Positions 36,569 to 46,803 are shown, counted from the first letter of the stretch. The stretch: DNA of 64,000 nt from a bacterium (GCA_016124945.1 WGMT01000042.1:62001-126000); one strand, 5' to 3'. The notes: generated from the sequence alone by a model not told the origin. Translations and numbers: made by a program.

Positions 36569-37484
36569 CCCGCAAGCGCCACTGCGCTTGAATCATCCTC
36601 TGCACATCGCGCCAGTTAAGCAAGGCCAGCCCCGTGAAGATGAGCGCCATGCCGCCCAGCATTGTCCTGGTGACCACCTCGCCCAGCAGCAACGCGCCGA
36701 GGAGCGTGGACGAGATCGGCATGACGTACGACGTCTGTGACGAAGCAGTTGCGCCAAAACGTTTGACGATGTAAAAACTCATGAGAAACCCCACAAACGT
36801 CCCAAACACAGAGGCGTAGAGCAATGCGCCTACGCCTCTGGCGTCCACTCGGCTCAGATCGAACCCTACCGTCGACAGTGTCACCGATACCATCACCAGT
36901 GCAGCGCTGAACATGCGGATGCTGGCGACATCGAACCCGTCTCCATGACGTAGAAAGCGCCGAGCGTAGATACTGCCCGACGCGCTGGCAAGGATCCCCG
37001 CGCCCGACCAGGCATAGCCGCGCCAATCGGCTTGGGCCAGCCCAACCAATCCTGTTTCGCCTTGTGTAAAGAGCAGAATTGCTCCGCTAAATGCCACCAT
37101 CACACCCAAAGCTTTGCCCCACGTCATCGATTCATCTTGCAGAAAGATCTGCGCCAGGATCAACGTCACCACTGGGTTAAGCGTATTCAGCAGCGAAGCC
37201 ACCCCACTCGACTGATACTGGAGCGACGATACCACCGATGTCATTGGAATCGCAGTGCCGATGATCCCCAGCACGGCGGCATGTATCCATAGCGTCCGTC
37301 CGCGCGGCCAACGGCGTGCAGTAAAGAGGTAAGCAGTCACATGTAGTGCAGCCGCCAGCGATAGACGCAGTGCGATGTACACCCGCGGATCGAATTGACC
37401 GACACTGAAACGAGAGACAACCAATGACGATCCGAAGATCGTCCCCAACAAAAGAACAAAGGGCAAGGAATTGGGGGGTTTCAT
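36549..37484 (-). CDS. EamA/DMT-family transporter
   Basis: A 311-residue membrane protein with ten predicted helices in two EamA repeats. Typical segments are FGSSLVVSRFSVGQFDP, SLQYQSSGVASLLNTLNPV, the loop FLQDESMTWGKALGVMVAFSG and the second-repeat LLLGEVVTRTMLGGMALIFTG. The family exports metabolites or amino acids, and the substrate is not predictable. ATG 37484 is used because the frame's earlier start at 37502 is a TTG without RBS. Confidence 0.87.
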   Translation of the reverse strand: MKPPNSLPFVLLLGTIFGSSLVVSRFSVGQFDPRVYIALRLSLAAALHVTAYLFTARRWPRGRTLWIHAAVLGIIGTAIPMTSVVSSLQYQSSGVASLLNTLNPVVTLILAQIFLQDESMTWGKALGVMVAFSGAILLFTQGETGLVGLAQADWRGYAWSGAGILASASGSIYARRFLRHGDGFDVASIRMFSAALVMVSVTLSTVGFDLSRVDARGVGALLYASVFGTFVGFLMSFYIVKRFGATASSQTSYVMPISSTLLGALLLGEVVTRTMLGGMALIFTGLALLNWRDVQRMIQAQWRLRASANRG

Positions 37485-37693
37485 CGAAAGCGTACATCCC
37501 AACTAAATGTTATGCTGGCGAGGAGACCAGCAGTAAGTTTTAAATTCAAGGAGGAAATTCACGTAATTCAGGGTATTGACCATAGTTTTCGATTCGACAT
37601 GTAGGAAAATTGTAAAGTAAAGTTGGAGAAACAGTTTATATGTGATAAAGATTAGGGTTACACGCAACGCTGTCTCATCGTATTCAAAATCGG

Positions 37694-37712
37694 TTCAGAT
37701 GTACAATCTGAA
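37694..37712. promoter_or_regulatory. Perfect inverted repeat upstream of mrpA
   Basis: TTCAGAT-GTACA-ATCTGAA has 7-bp exact arms and sits 21 bp before the mrpA start. It is a candidate regulator site. Confidence 0.4.
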
Positions 37713-37733
37713 TAAACGAACGGAAACAGTTCT

Positions 37734-40166
37734 ATGTTGCTCATATTGTTGTTTACCCTCTTTGCCAGTGGTGTTTTGCTCTGGTTGATCCGCCCACACA
37801 ACAAGAGCTACGCCGGTTGGCTTTCTGTGCTACCCCCCGCAGTTGTGGCGGGCTGGCTGCTGGCACAGGTGGAGCCGCTTGCCGATGGCATCATCTACAC
37901 ACAACAGGTGGCATGGATCCCCAGCCTAAATCTGGAGTTGGCCTTTCGCCTGGATGGATTGGCAATCCTTTTTGGGTTGATTATCAGTGTCATCGGTGCC
38001 GGCATTGCACTTTACACCCACTACTACCTCGAAGACGACCCCGAACAGGGACGATTCTACGCATTCCTCTTTGCCTTTATGGCGAGTATGTTGGGCCTGG
38101 TATGGTCCGACAATGTGTTGTCGCTCTTCGTCTTTTGGGAAGGGACGAGCATCACCAGCTACTTGCTCATTGGATTCAAGCACAAAGAGGAGAAGTCGCG
38201 CAAGGGTGCCAACATGGCGTTGGTCATCACAGGCTTTGGCGGCCTCTTCATGTTGGCCGGGTTTGTCTTATTGGGGCAGGCGGCGGGCACTTATACAATT
38301 AGCGAGATCCTGGCGACGCCTGGGCTCATGAATGCTGCGGTCTTCCCGTATGCGCTAGGACTGATGCTGCTGGGGGCGTTTACGAAATCGGCGCAGTTCC
38401 CCTTCCATTTCTGGCTACCAGGGGCGATGGCTGCGCCGACACCGGCAAGCGCCTACTTGCATTCGGCCACGATGGTGAAGGCGGGTATCTACTTGCTGGC
38501 TCGTATGCACCCAGCCTTCAGCGAAAGCCCAATCTGGTACTGGTCACTGCTTACAGTCGGCGCGATCACCATGACCATTGGTGCGATTTTTGCGTTGAGC
38601 AAGTCTGATTTAAAGGGGCTGCTGGCTTATGCCACAGTGAGCCAGTTGGGGATCTTGGTCATGCTACTGGCACTCAATTCCAAAGAGGCGGCTGTGGCCG
38701 TTGTGGTAGGGATCACGGCGCATGCGCTCTACAAAGGGCCGCTATTCATGGTGGCAGGCATCATCGACCACGCAACGCACACACGCAATATTCATCGCCT
38801 GGCAAAATTGATTCACACCATGCCGTTGGTAAGTGGGGTGGCGATCCTGGCAGCGTTGTCGATGGCCGGGCTCCCGCCCTTCTTCGGTTTCCTGGCCAAG
38901 GAGACGTTGCTAGAAAGCCTTTTCCACGAATTTCAGACACATGGGGGCGTTGTCCCCATGATTGAGATTGGGCTGACTGCGTTGGCCGGAGCATTCTTTG
39001 TGGCCTACAGTCTGACGCTGATCTGGGAACCGTTCTTGCGTCGGCAAGCGCCGGAGAATCCTGCGCAGATGCATCATGCGCCAAAGCTGCCTATCATACT
39101 GCCGGCGTTGGTGCTGGTGGCAATCGGGTTTGTGGTCTTGTTCGGTTTGGAGAGTTGGGATCCGTTGCTGTTTGATCCCACCAGTTCAGCGATCATGGGC
39201 AGTGAAGTCGAAACACATCTTGCACTTTGGCATGGGATCACGCCCTATTTGATCACGAGTGTCATTGCCATCGTGGTGGGTACGCTCATATTCTTCGCTC
39301 GAAATCGCATACGCGCTTGGTTGGCAGGCGGCCAAATCGATGGGGCAATGATCTTTGACATGACCATTAGCGGCATTTATGCCACGGCGCGTGCCGTCAC
39401 CCATTTCATTCAAGGACGCACTCTCTCGACCCATGTGATGGTCGTTTTTCTGGCGGCCATCGCCGTCTTGGTATACGCAGCGCAGTTCATGAATTGGGGC
39501 GAACATTTGCAGCCCATGGCATCGCCGATCCGGTTCATAGAGCTTGTGCTTGTCATTGCGTCAATCATTGCGGCGTACAGCACAATCCGGGCAAGATCTA
39601 GACTGAACGGTATTGTCAGCCTGGGTGCAGTGGGCATCGTGGTCACAATGTTTTTCGTTTTTTTCGATGCGCCGGATCTCGCGCTGACCCAACTCTTGAT
39701 TGAAGTATTAACTGTGGTGCTCTTGGTGTTGGTCTTCTACCGCTACCCATTCAACCCACGTCAACCATTCCCAAAAGCGATTATCATCCGCAACGTGATT
39801 GTAGCGGTTGTCATCGGCGTCTTTGGTTTTGTGTTTGTACTGATTAATGCGCAGCCTTTTGGTTGGGAGAACATTAGCACCTACTACTACGAACAGTCGA
39901 TCCCGGGTGGACATGGCGGCAATGTTGTCAACGTGATCCTGGTTGACTTCCGCGGCTTTGATACGATGGGCGAAATCAGTGTACTGGGGATCGCTGCGGT
40001 GGGGGCCTATGCGCTTCTTCGCTCGACGCGTCTGCACATTCGCAAAGAGAGTAGCGCCCCAATAGCAGCCGAAAGTGCGCCGTCTACTTCAGGCACAGCG
40101 GACAAAGTAGAGAACGAACAAGCAGTAGAAGCCCCAAATTACGCCTTGCATGATACAAAAGGATAG
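37734..40166 (+). CDS. mrpA: Na+/H+ antiporter subunit MrpA
   Basis: An 810-residue membrane protein, the large subunit of the Mrp/Mnh cation-proton antiporter complex. The N-terminal two thirds is NuoL-like: [20 protein letters not shown] contains the conserved Glu, [20 protein letters not shown] the conserved Lys, and [16 protein letters not shown] follows. The C-terminal part (about 580-760) carries the MbhD/MbhE-like segments, with [19 protein letters not shown] and [17 protein letters not shown] typical of MrpA. A hydrophilic tail of about 40 residues ends the protein. It is the first gene of mrpABCDEFG. The operon should give sodium or alkali tolerance and pH homeostasis. Confidence 0.93.
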   Translation: MLLILLFTLFASGVLLWLIRPHNKSYAGWLSVLPPAVVAGWLLAQVEPLADGIIYTQQVAWIPSLNLELAFRLDGLAILFGLIISVIGAGIALYTHYYLEDDPEQGRFYAFLFAFMASMLGLVWSDNVLSLFVFWEGTSITSYLLIGFKHKEEKSRKGANMALVITGFGGLFMLAGFVLLGQAAGTYTISEILATPGLMNAAVFPYALGLMLLGAFTKSAQFPFHFWLPGAMAAPTPASAYLHSATMVKAGIYLLARMHPAFSESPIWYWSLLTVGAITMTIGAIFALSKSDLKGLLAYATVSQLGILVMLLALNSKEAAVAVVVGITAHALYKGPLFMVAGIIDHATHTRNIHRLAKLIHTMPLVSGVAILAALSMAGLPPFFGFLAKETLLESLFHEFQTHGGVVPMIEIGLTALAGAFFVAYSLTLIWEPFLRRQAPENPAQMHHAPKLPIILPALVLVAIGFVVLFGLESWDPLLFDPTSSAIMGSEVETHLALWHGITPYLITSVIAIVVGTLIFFARNRIRAWLAGGQIDGAMIFDMTISGIYATARAVTHFIQGRTLSTHVMVVFLAAIAVLVYAAQFMNWGEHLQPMASPIRFIELVLVIASIIAAYSTIRARSRLNGIVSLGAVGIVVTMFFVFFDAPDLALTQLLIEVLTVVLLVLVFYRYPFNPRQPFPKAIIIRNVIVAVVIGVFGFVFVLINAQPFGWENISTYYYEQSIPGGHGGNVVNVILVDFRGFDTMGEISVLGIAAVGAYALLRSTRLHIRKESSAPIAAESAPSTSGTADKVENEQAVEAPNYALHDTKG

Positions 40167-40171
40167 CCTTC

Positions 40172-40591
40172 ATGCCTGAACTTTATCTACGACTGTTAGC
40201 CCGTATTATGACCCCAGTCCTCATCGCACTCTCCATTTTCTTGCTGCTACGCGGCCATAACTTACCTGGTGGTGGGTTCATTGCCGGTTTGATGGCGGCA
40301 GTCTCCCTGGAGCTACAGATCCTGAGCACGGGAGACTTTCATATTCGGCGGCGCATTGGTCGGTTCATGCAGCCGGCCATCGGCATAGGCATTGCAGCAG
40401 CCATCGTGGCGGCCATCATCGGCTATCTCAACGGTGGTTTTTTCAAGGGCGTCTGGTGGAATCTAGCGCTTGGCCCCCTGCATATTGATCTGGGCACGCC
40501 ACAGCTATTCGACATTGGGGTGTATATCACCGTGATTGCCGTCACGTCATCCTTCTTGCTTGGGCTCAGTCAATCTGCCGAGAGGACATAA
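40172..40591 (+). CDS. mrpB: Na+/H+ antiporter subunit MrpB
   Basis: A 139-residue membrane subunit with four predicted helices. The signature [15 protein letters not shown] near residue 28 and the closing [22 protein letters not shown] are typical of MrpB/MnhB. It starts 5 bp after mrpA and ends 5 bp before mrpC. Confidence 0.92.
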   Translation: MPELYLRLLARIMTPVLIALSIFLLLRGHNLPGGGFIAGLMAAVSLELQILSTGDFHIRRRIGRFMQPAIGIGIAAAIVAAIIGYLNGGFFKGVWWNLALGPLHIDLGTPQLFDIGVYITVIAVTSSFLLGLSQSAERT

Positions 40592-40596
40592 TTCAA

Positions 40597-41118
40597 ATGC
40601 TTATTGTTCTAATGGCTTTACAAATTGGCATTCTCTTTGCCTGTGGCGCCTACTTGGTGATGCGACGTGGAGAGATTAAGTTGCTCCTAGGGTTGTCTCT
40701 CCTTAGTCACGCTGTGAACCTTTTGCTCTTCAGCACCGGTGCATGGCAACGCGGGCTGCCGCCGATCCTCGACAAGAGCAACATACCAACCGATTTCAGC
40801 GGCTATGTCGATCCCATCCCACAAGCACTGATCCTGACCGCAATTGTAATTAGCTTTGGGATTCTGGCATTTGTGGTGGTGCTGGTGAAACGTCGTTTCG
40901 AAGTCGGCCCGGTTGCAACTGCAACGGCAGGCGAGGTCAGCGCGCAGGCGCCCGTTACACAGACGCCCGACTATTACGAATTCGGCATGGATCCCACCGA
41001 TGACGATTATGAATGGTTGGAATACCAAGCCGACGGTGAAGACCTTGCCTATCATGGACATAGCGACCGAAAATCCGGCGTGACTAGCCCTGCACAAACG
41101 AATCGAAAACAACAATGA
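40597..41118 (+). CDS. mrpC: Na+/H+ antiporter subunit MrpC (with acidic C-terminal extension)
   Basis: A 173-residue NuoK-like subunit. Three helices and the motifs LLLGLSLLSHAVNLLLFSTG and DPIPQALILTAIVISFGILA identify MrpC. The last 60 or so residues are a hydrophilic acidic tail (DPTDDDYEWLEYQADGEDL), so it is longer than the usual 110-115 residues. It overlaps mrpD by 4 bp. Confidence 0.92.
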   Translation: MLIVLMALQIGILFACGAYLVMRRGEIKLLLGLSLLSHAVNLLLFSTGAWQRGLPPILDKSNIPTDFSGYVDPIPQALILTAIVISFGILAFVVVLVKRRFEVGPVATATAGEVSAQAPVTQTPDYYEFGMDPTDDDYEWLEYQADGEDLAYHGHSDRKSGVTSPAQTNRKQQ

Positions 41119-42713
41119 TAACACCTCAGTGGCTTCCATTTTTCGTTATTGTTCCACTACTGGCCGCTGCACTATCGCTCGCAATCTCTAGGATCGACCG
41201 GCAGAAGGCCCTGATTGGGCAGCGTACAATCGCAGGATTGGCTATCCTCGTCAATTTGCTACTGGCGATTGCTGCACTGGTCACTGTACAGAGTGGACGG
41301 CTGGTTGTCGACGTGGGTCTTTGGCCGGCACCTTATGGCATTACCATGGTGGCAGACGGCCTTAGCGCGATTATGCTGTTGCTGACGGCGATCCTGGCTG
41401 TCGTAATCTTCCCCTACGCCATCGGCACGCTGGATGCACGCGAGTACATGAACTATCACCCGCTTGTGCTCTGCTTGATTACGGGTGTCAACGGCGCCTT
41501 CCTAGCCGGTGACATTTTCAACCTCTACGTCTTTTTTGAGATTTTGTTGATGAGTAGTTTTGTCCTTCTGACATTGGGCGGCACGGCCGGCCAAGTCAGG
41601 GGTGGTATGCGCTACGTCGTGCTGAACTTAATCGCTTCGACGGTGATGCTCTCAGCCATCGGCGTTGCCTACGGCGTGCTGGGCACACTCAATATCGCGC
41701 ACATGGCCCAACGCCTGGAGCAAGCGCCTGCACATACAGTCTTGATTATCGGCGGCATGCTGATGATCGCATTCAGCAGCAAAGCAGGGCTTTTTCCTCT
41801 TTACTTTTGGTTGCCTGTGAGCTATCACACCACGCACCCAGCGATTACAGCATTCTTTGGTGGTTTACTCACAAAGGTGGGCATTTACACTTTGTTCCGC
41901 TTCTTGCCCTTGCTCTTCCCCGACCTGTTGTTGGAATGGCAGACGCTGATCCTGGCGGTGGCCGGGTTGACCATGCTAACAGGTGTTTTGGGCGCAATGT
42001 CGGTGAACACGGTGCGTCGTGTCCTCAGCTTTCACATTATCAGCCAGGTTGGCTACATGGTGATGGGGCTGGGCGTTGCCGCCAGCGGCAACCGACTGGC
42101 CGCTGGTTTCGGCATGGCCGCAGGCATCCTCTACCTGGTTCACCACATGATTGTGAAGACGGCGTTGCTCATGGCCGGCGGCGCAGCGGAGTTGGAGGCG
42201 CAGAGCGGGAACCTTGTGCAGGGGAAATTGCGTGGCCTCATGAATACTCGGCCTGTCCTCGCTGTGATCTTCTTTATTGCGGCGATGTCGCTGGCCGGGA
42301 TTCCACCGTCGAGTGGATTCGTAGCCAAGTTGAGTTTGCTGCAGATTACACTGGATACAGGACATTGGCTGATAGCGGGCGTTAGCCTCGTAGTGAGCAT
42401 CCTTACCCTGATGAGCATGGCCCGTCTATGGCAATATGGATTCTGGGGTGAGCGACAGACAGCGCAGCCCGCAGAGCGGATTCTGGATTCGAGACGCCGA
42501 CAGTGGCTTATTCTGACGCCGATTGCAGTATTGATCACCTTGAGTTTGAGCATCGGCATCTTTGCAGAATCCATCTTCCGGCTATCGAATACAGCCGCGG
42601 AGCAGGTGATGGATCGAGAAGGCTATATCAGCGACGTTGGTCTTCAAGATCTGATCCAAACCCTGGATGCACCCCAGGACAGCGCGCCCCAAACTGTGAG
42701 CGAAGGACACTAA
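41115..42713 (+). CDS. mrpD: Na+/H+ antiporter subunit MrpD
   Basis: A 532-residue NuoM/N-like proton-conducting subunit with about 14 helices. Conserved elements are AGDIFNLYVFFEILLMSSFVLL (with Glu), SSKAGLFPLYFWLPVSYHTT (with Lys) and LVHHMIVKTALLMAGGAAE. An acidic tail follows the last helix. It is the second antiporter-like core subunit and partners MrpA. Confidence 0.93.
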   Translation: MITPQWLPFFVIVPLLAAALSLAISRIDRQKALIGQRTIAGLAILVNLLLAIAALVTVQSGRLVVDVGLWPAPYGITMVADGLSAIMLLLTAILAVVIFPYAIGTLDAREYMNYHPLVLCLITGVNGAFLAGDIFNLYVFFEILLMSSFVLLTLGGTAGQVRGGMRYVVLNLIASTVMLSAIGVAYGVLGTLNIAHMAQRLEQAPAHTVLIIGGMLMIAFSSKAGLFPLYFWLPVSYHTTHPAITAFFGGLLTKVGIYTLFRFLPLLFPDLLLEWQTLILAVAGLTMLTGVLGAMSVNTVRRVLSFHIISQVGYMVMGLGVAASGNRLAAGFGMAAGILYLVHHMIVKTALLMAGGAAELEAQSGNLVQGKLRGLMNTRPVLAVIFFIAAMSLAGIPPSSGFVAKLSLLQITLDTGHWLIAGVSLVVSILTLMSMARLWQYGFWGERQTAQPAERILDSRRRQWLILTPIAVLITLSLSIGIFAESIFRLSNTAAEQVMDREGYISDVGLQDLIQTLDAPQDSAPQTVSEGH

Positions 42714-42717
42714 CCCC

Positions 42718-43290
42718 ATGAGTAAACGCCAAAAGGCTCAAAGCACCTCTGAACGCAAAGGCACAAAACAGCCATTTCGCCCAGGGCCGAGTGGATCGGG
42801 GAGCAAATTCCTTGTTCTGCTCTTGATCAACATCCTCGTCGCCATGTTCTGGGCGGTGCTGGTGCCGGTTTTCGGCACACTGGATTATGTCATCGGCTAT
42901 CTGGTCGGTCTCGCCTTTTTAACGCTGGTCGAGCGCAGTTTTGCGCGGCAGACAGTGCGCGTTCTGTCCTTTCTTGTCTACGCATTCTGGCAGATCGTTT
43001 TGAGCAGCGTAAGCGTGGCTTGGATAGTCGTACAGCCCCGTACAGCGATGCACGCCAAGCTGAAGCGGGCGATTGTATCGGTGCCACTTACAGTGAGCAG
43101 TGACTTTGAAATCGCAGCCCTGGCTACTCTGATTACGCTCACGCCCGGTACACTCAGTATGGAATTGAGCAATGATAGAAGTACGCTCTATGTCCATAGT
43201 ATCAATGTCAATGACATTGATGCGTTTCGCCGCGAGATCAAGGACGGATTTGAGTATCGCATTCTACAAATCACCCAAGGAATCGTCTGA
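42718..43290 (+). CDS. mrpE: Na+/H+ antiporter subunit MrpE
   Basis: A 190-residue subunit with a basic N-terminal extension of about 28 residues (SKRQKAQSTSERKGTKQ), two or three helices and the conserved ALATLITLTPGTLSMELS followed by the cytoplasmic VHSINVNDIDAFRREIKDGF. The TGA overlaps the mrpF ATG. Confidence 0.9.
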   Translation: MSKRQKAQSTSERKGTKQPFRPGPSGSGSKFLVLLLINILVAMFWAVLVPVFGTLDYVIGYLVGLAFLTLVERSFARQTVRVLSFLVYAFWQIVLSSVSVAWIVVQPRTAMHAKLKRAIVSVPLTVSSDFEIAALATLITLTPGTLSMELSNDRSTLYVHSINVNDIDAFRREIKDGFEYRILQITQGIV

Positions 43291-43586
43291 TGTTCTTATC
43301 GATGGATCTCACACCGTTTCAAATGGGTCTCGAAATTCTGATCAGCCTGTTGGCCATCTCGTTGATCCTCTGCTTCATCCGATTTTTCATCGGCCCTGCA
43401 CTGCCGGATCGCACCGTCGCCTTCGATCTGATCTCAATTCATGCCGTGGCTATCATTGCACTGTTTGCGATGCGCATCGGTTCGTCCGTGGTAGCTGATG
43501 CCACCATCGTGATCAGTGTGCTGGGCTTCTTGGGTACAGTGATGTTGGCGCGTTATTGGGAACAGTCGGGCAACCGGGAGAACTAA
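43290..43586 (+). CDS. mrpF: Na+/H+ antiporter subunit MrpF
   Basis: A 98-residue three-helix subunit. The motif IGPALPDRTVAFDLISIHAV is typical of MrpF, and VVADATIVISVLGFLGTVMLARY forms the last helix. Confidence 0.92.
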   Translation: MFLSMDLTPFQMGLEILISLLAISLILCFIRFFIGPALPDRTVAFDLISIHAVAIIALFAMRIGSSVVADATIVISVLGFLGTVMLARYWEQSGNREN

Positions 43587-43591
43587 GTCAC

Positions 43592-43975
43592 ATGGAACTG
43601 TCAGTAAAAGAGATGATTGTCCTCACAATTGCAGCAATCGGTACACTTTTTATCATCGTCAGCGCGATTGGCGTCTTGCGGCTACCTGATGTATTGTCGC
43701 GTATGCATGCGCTTGGCAAAGCCGCCACACTGGGTATCGCCGGTCTGTTATTCAGCGCCGGGGTCTTCTTTTTTGAGGATGGCACCGTCTTTTTGCGGAT
43801 GATTGTTTTGATCGTCCTCTACTTCATTACAGCGCCGGTTGCCAGCACAATTATGGGGCGCGCGGCCTATCGCTCGCTCAACAAAGAAGATTTGGGGTTG
43901 AATTTCGATCAGATGGGCCCGAGTCAAGCGCCTGCGCAGAATCCACCATCCACTGCAGAAGGTCGCACGATATGA
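43592..43975 (+). CDS. mrpG: Na+/H+ antiporter subunit MrpG
   Basis: A 127-residue three-helix subunit. Conserved features are IGVLRLPDVLSRMHALGKAATLG and the closing ITAPVASTIMGRAAYR. ATG 43592 is used (GGGAG about 10 bp upstream). A GTG-type frame start further upstream inside mrpF is unlikely. The stop overlaps the next gene's ATG. Confidence 0.9.
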   Translation: MELSVKEMIVLTIAAIGTLFIIVSAIGVLRLPDVLSRMHALGKAATLGIAGLLFSAGVFFFEDGTVFLRMIVLIVLYFITAPVASTIMGRAAYRSLNKEDLGLNFDQMGPSQAPAQNPPSTAEGRTI

Positions 43976-45186
43976 AAAACTCGAACCATGAGCTGGATTT
44001 GGCGCTCCTTTCCGACGCCACGGCGCTTGCCCACCTCTTCGACGACCGTCAATCGCAACACGGTGCCGTCAACCCACCCGTGGTGCACGCCAGCCTCTTT
44101 GCCTACCCCGACTATGAAACGTGGAAGGCCAATGTCACCGGTGAAAAGCGTCGCGCCTTCACCTATCACCGTTCGGGCAACCCCACAGTCAAACTACTCG
44201 AACAAAAGATCGCCCACCTGGAACATGCCCCCGACTGTATCGCTTCGTCTTCGGGGATGAGTGCGATTAGCATGGTACTCTTTGGGCTGCTGGAAGCAGG
44301 TGATCATGTCCTCTGTGTGAAGACGGTCTATGGGCCGGTGCGTGCCATGTTTGCGTCGATCTTCAGTAAGTTCGGCGTCGAAATCACCTACTTCGATTCG
44401 GAACAGTCGACGGATCTGTCACCATTGCTGCGCGACAACACCAAGCTCATCTACCTGGAATCACCCTCCACCGGCGTCTTCGAGATCCAGGATCTGCGCG
44501 CTGTAGCCAAACTGGCCCGCGAACGCAACATTTGGACGGCCATCGACAACACCTGGGCCACGCCGCTCTACCAAAAGCCACTCGATCTAGGCATCGACAT
44601 TTCGATCCACTCAGGAACGAAGTACATCGCCGGTCACTCCGACTTAATGCTGGGACTGGTGGCAGGCACCGAAGACGCCATGAAGTTGGTGCGGCGTGTC
44701 TACTCGCAACTGGGCGCATCCCTCGCCCCCGACGACGCTTACCTGGCGCTGCGTGGCTTACGTACACTTCCCCTGCGCCTCAAACGCCACGAAGCCTCCG
44801 CCTTGGAGATTGCTCAATGGCTTGAGGCCCATCCCATGGTCACCGAAGTGATGCACCCTGGCCTACACAGCTTTGAGGGCCATCAACTGCACCGCAGCCA
44901 ATGTAGCGGCGACAGTGGCCTCTTTTCTTTTTCGTTGCAGGCGCGCAGCGAAGCCGCCCGCGCTGCCTTTGTCAACAGCCTGGCCTTTTTCAGCCTGGGC
45001 TACAGTTGGGGCGGTTACGAAAGCCTGCTCTCCCCCCTCGCCTTCAGCTACTACGGCAACGACGAACTGCGCCAGGATCTGGGCCTCTCGGATCACATGT
45101 TCCGCGTCTCCATCGGCCTCGAAGAGCCGGCGGATCTGATTGCGGATCTGGAACGGGCGCTCGACGCCTACAAACAGACGGATTGA
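43972..45186 (+). CDS. Cys/Met-metabolism PLP-dependent enzyme (cystathionine beta-lyase/gamma-synthase family)
   Basis: A 404-residue fold-type I PLP enzyme. It has YHRSGNPTVKLLEQKIAHLE near residue 63, SSGMSAISMVLFGLLEAGDH near 90, the PLP Asp in AIDNTWATPLYQKPLDLG, and the Schiff-base Lys in HSGTKYIAGHSD near residue 215. The C-terminal domain has FSLGYSWGGYESLL, and SWGG(Y/F)ES is common in MetC-like cystathionine beta-lyases. Substrate choice within the family is uncertain. Its ATG overlaps the mrpG stop, so it appears to be the last cistron of the antiporter operon. Confidence 0.87.
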   Translation: MKNSNHELDLALLSDATALAHLFDDRQSQHGAVNPPVVHASLFAYPDYETWKANVTGEKRRAFTYHRSGNPTVKLLEQKIAHLEHAPDCIASSSGMSAISMVLFGLLEAGDHVLCVKTVYGPVRAMFASIFSKFGVEITYFDSEQSTDLSPLLRDNTKLIYLESPSTGVFEIQDLRAVAKLARERNIWTAIDNTWATPLYQKPLDLGIDISIHSGTKYIAGHSDLMLGLVAGTEDAMKLVRRVYSQLGASLAPDDAYLALRGLRTLPLRLKRHEASALEIAQWLEAHPMVTEVMHPGLHSFEGHQLHRSQCSGDSGLFSFSLQARSEAARAAFVNSLAFFSLGYSWGGYESLLSPLAFSYYGNDELRQDLGLSDHMFRVSIGLEEPADLIADLERALDAYKQTD

Positions 45187-45202
45187 GATGCGTAGAGATT
45201 AA

Positions 45203-45236
45203 GCGATTTCAGATCCTGTACAGGATCTGAAATCGC
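45203..45236. repeat. Perfect 34-bp palindrome, flanked by TAATCGCC repeats
   Basis: GCGATTTCAGATCCTGT is followed directly by its exact complement, with no loop. Outer arms GAGATTAAGCG (45196 onward) and CGCTCAATCTC (about 45250-45260) extend it. The flanking phrase GGATCTGAAAT...GCTCAATC also occurs at 9352-9372. It lies between the PLP enzyme and kinase genes. Confidence 0.85.
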
Positions 45237-45297
45237 CTAATCGCCTAATCGCTCAATCTCCCTTTTCACCACCCAACCCACTTTCGGGGAAAAATCA

Positions 45298-46803
45298 ATG
45301 TCAACCCAACCTCTCCTCCTCGCCATCGACGTCGGCACTTCGTCGGTGCGCTGTAGTTTGTGGACGGTCGATGGATCGCCGGTGCCGTCGTCGCAGGCGC
45401 AACAGCGGCTTGCCTTTAACGGCGACGGCCAGGCCGACGCCGATGCCGTACGGCAGGCAACCGAAAGGACGCTCGACGTCTGTCTGGCGCGGCTGCGCAG
45501 CGAACGCAATGGCCGAATCGTAGGCGTGGGCTGGGCCTCCTTCGCCATGAGCTGGCTCGGTGTCGACAGCCGAGGCAAACCGGTGACGCCCGTCTTCACC
45601 TATGCCGATCCCCTTAGCGGCGACTACGCCCGCAGCCTGCGCAACGAACTAGACGCCGCCGGCACACTCTTGTCCACCTACCAGCGCACAGGGACGCCCA
45701 TCCACACCGCCTACGCGCCCGCCCAACTCCTGCGCCTCGCCGCGGAGGACGCCGACCGGCTGGCGCGTGTGGTCACCTGGCAGACGCTTTCGGCCCACCT
45801 CCTGGCTGGGTGGATGGGTACGTCCTTTGCGCCGGTGAGCAGCAGCGAAGCAGGCTGGACGGGTCTCCTCAACCGCGCCGCCGACACCTGGGACGACAAA
45901 CTGGTCGAGTTGCTCCCCATCACCGCAGACAGCCTGCCGCCCATTCATGACTACGCGCAAAGGATGAATGGATTGTCTGCCATTTACGCCAAGCGCTGGC
46001 CCGAACTGGCCGATGTTCCCTTTTTCTTAGCGGTGGGCGACGGCGCAGCGGCCAACATCGGCACCAGTTGCACCAACGCCGAACGGCTCGCCCTCACCAT
46101 CGGCACCAGCGGCGCCACCCGCGTCATTGTGCGCACCGACGGCAAGGACACAATTGCCGTGCCGCCCGGCCTCTGGGTCTATCCTGTAGATGGTCATCGA
46201 CGGCTGCTCGGCGGCTCACTCACCGACGGCGGCTCGCTCTACACCTGGCTACGCCGCACCCTGGCCAAAGAGAACAACGATCAACTGCTGGCCGATGCCG
46301 CCCGCGTTGCCCCCGATGCACATGGGCTGACCCTGTTGCCCTTCTTGCGCAGCGAACGCAGCCCCGGCTGGGCCACCGCCGCCGATCTCACCATCAGCGG
46401 CATCTCCGCCGAAACCACACCCGCCGACATCCTGCGCGCCGGACTGGAGGCGGTGGCCTATCGTTTTCGCCTCATCGCCGACCGGCTGGCTCCCTCGCTG
46501 GCCGACGGCGCACAGATCTACGCCAGCGGCGGCGCGCTCCAATCGGCGCCCCTGTGGCGGCAGATCCTGGCCGACGTGTTGCAACGTCCTGTCCACGCCA
46601 CCGAAATCGACGAAGCCACCAGCCGCGGCGTAGCGATCCTGGCGGCACAGGCGCTCGGCCTCGTCCCCGAAGACTTGCCCCTGCTCCCCATTGCGGAAAC
46701 GGCGTACCCGTCCACTGAAGCGGGGGAGCGGTATACCGCCGCAGTGGAACGGCAGCAGGTACTGTATGGGAAGATTTTGGGGGAGAGTGCGCAGTATGTG
46801 TAA
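45298..46803 (+). CDS. FGGY-family carbohydrate kinase (gluconokinase/xylulokinase type)
   Basis: A 501-residue sugar kinase. The N-terminal phosphate-1 motif is LLAIDVGTSSVRCSLW. The second-domain ATP region shows LALTIGTSGATRVIV near residue 268, GGSLTDGGSLYTWL near 305 and the adenosine motif IYASGGALQSAPLWRQILADV near 405. The catalytic Asp lies in the GDGAAANIGTSC region. Overall order and the LRSERSPGWATAADLTISG segment resemble gluconokinases. No sugar transporter is adjacent, so the substrate is unassigned. Confidence 0.87.
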   Translation: MSTQPLLLAIDVGTSSVRCSLWTVDGSPVPSSQAQQRLAFNGDGQADADAVRQATERTLDVCLARLRSERNGRIVGVGWASFAMSWLGVDSRGKPVTPVFTYADPLSGDYARSLRNELDAAGTLLSTYQRTGTPIHTAYAPAQLLRLAAEDADRLARVVTWQTLSAHLLAGWMGTSFAPVSSSEAGWTGLLNRAADTWDDKLVELLPITADSLPPIHDYAQRMNGLSAIYAKRWPELADVPFFLAVGDGAAANIGTSCTNAERLALTIGTSGATRVIVRTDGKDTIAVPPGLWVYPVDGHRRLLGGSLTDGGSLYTWLRRTLAKENNDQLLADAARVAPDAHGLTLLPFLRSERSPGWATAADLTISGISAETTPADILRAGLEAVAYRFRLIADRLAPSLADGAQIYASGGALQSAPLWRQILADVLQRPVHATEIDEATSRGVAILAAQALGLVPEDLPLLPIAETAYPSTEAGERYTAAVERQQVLYGKILGESAQYV

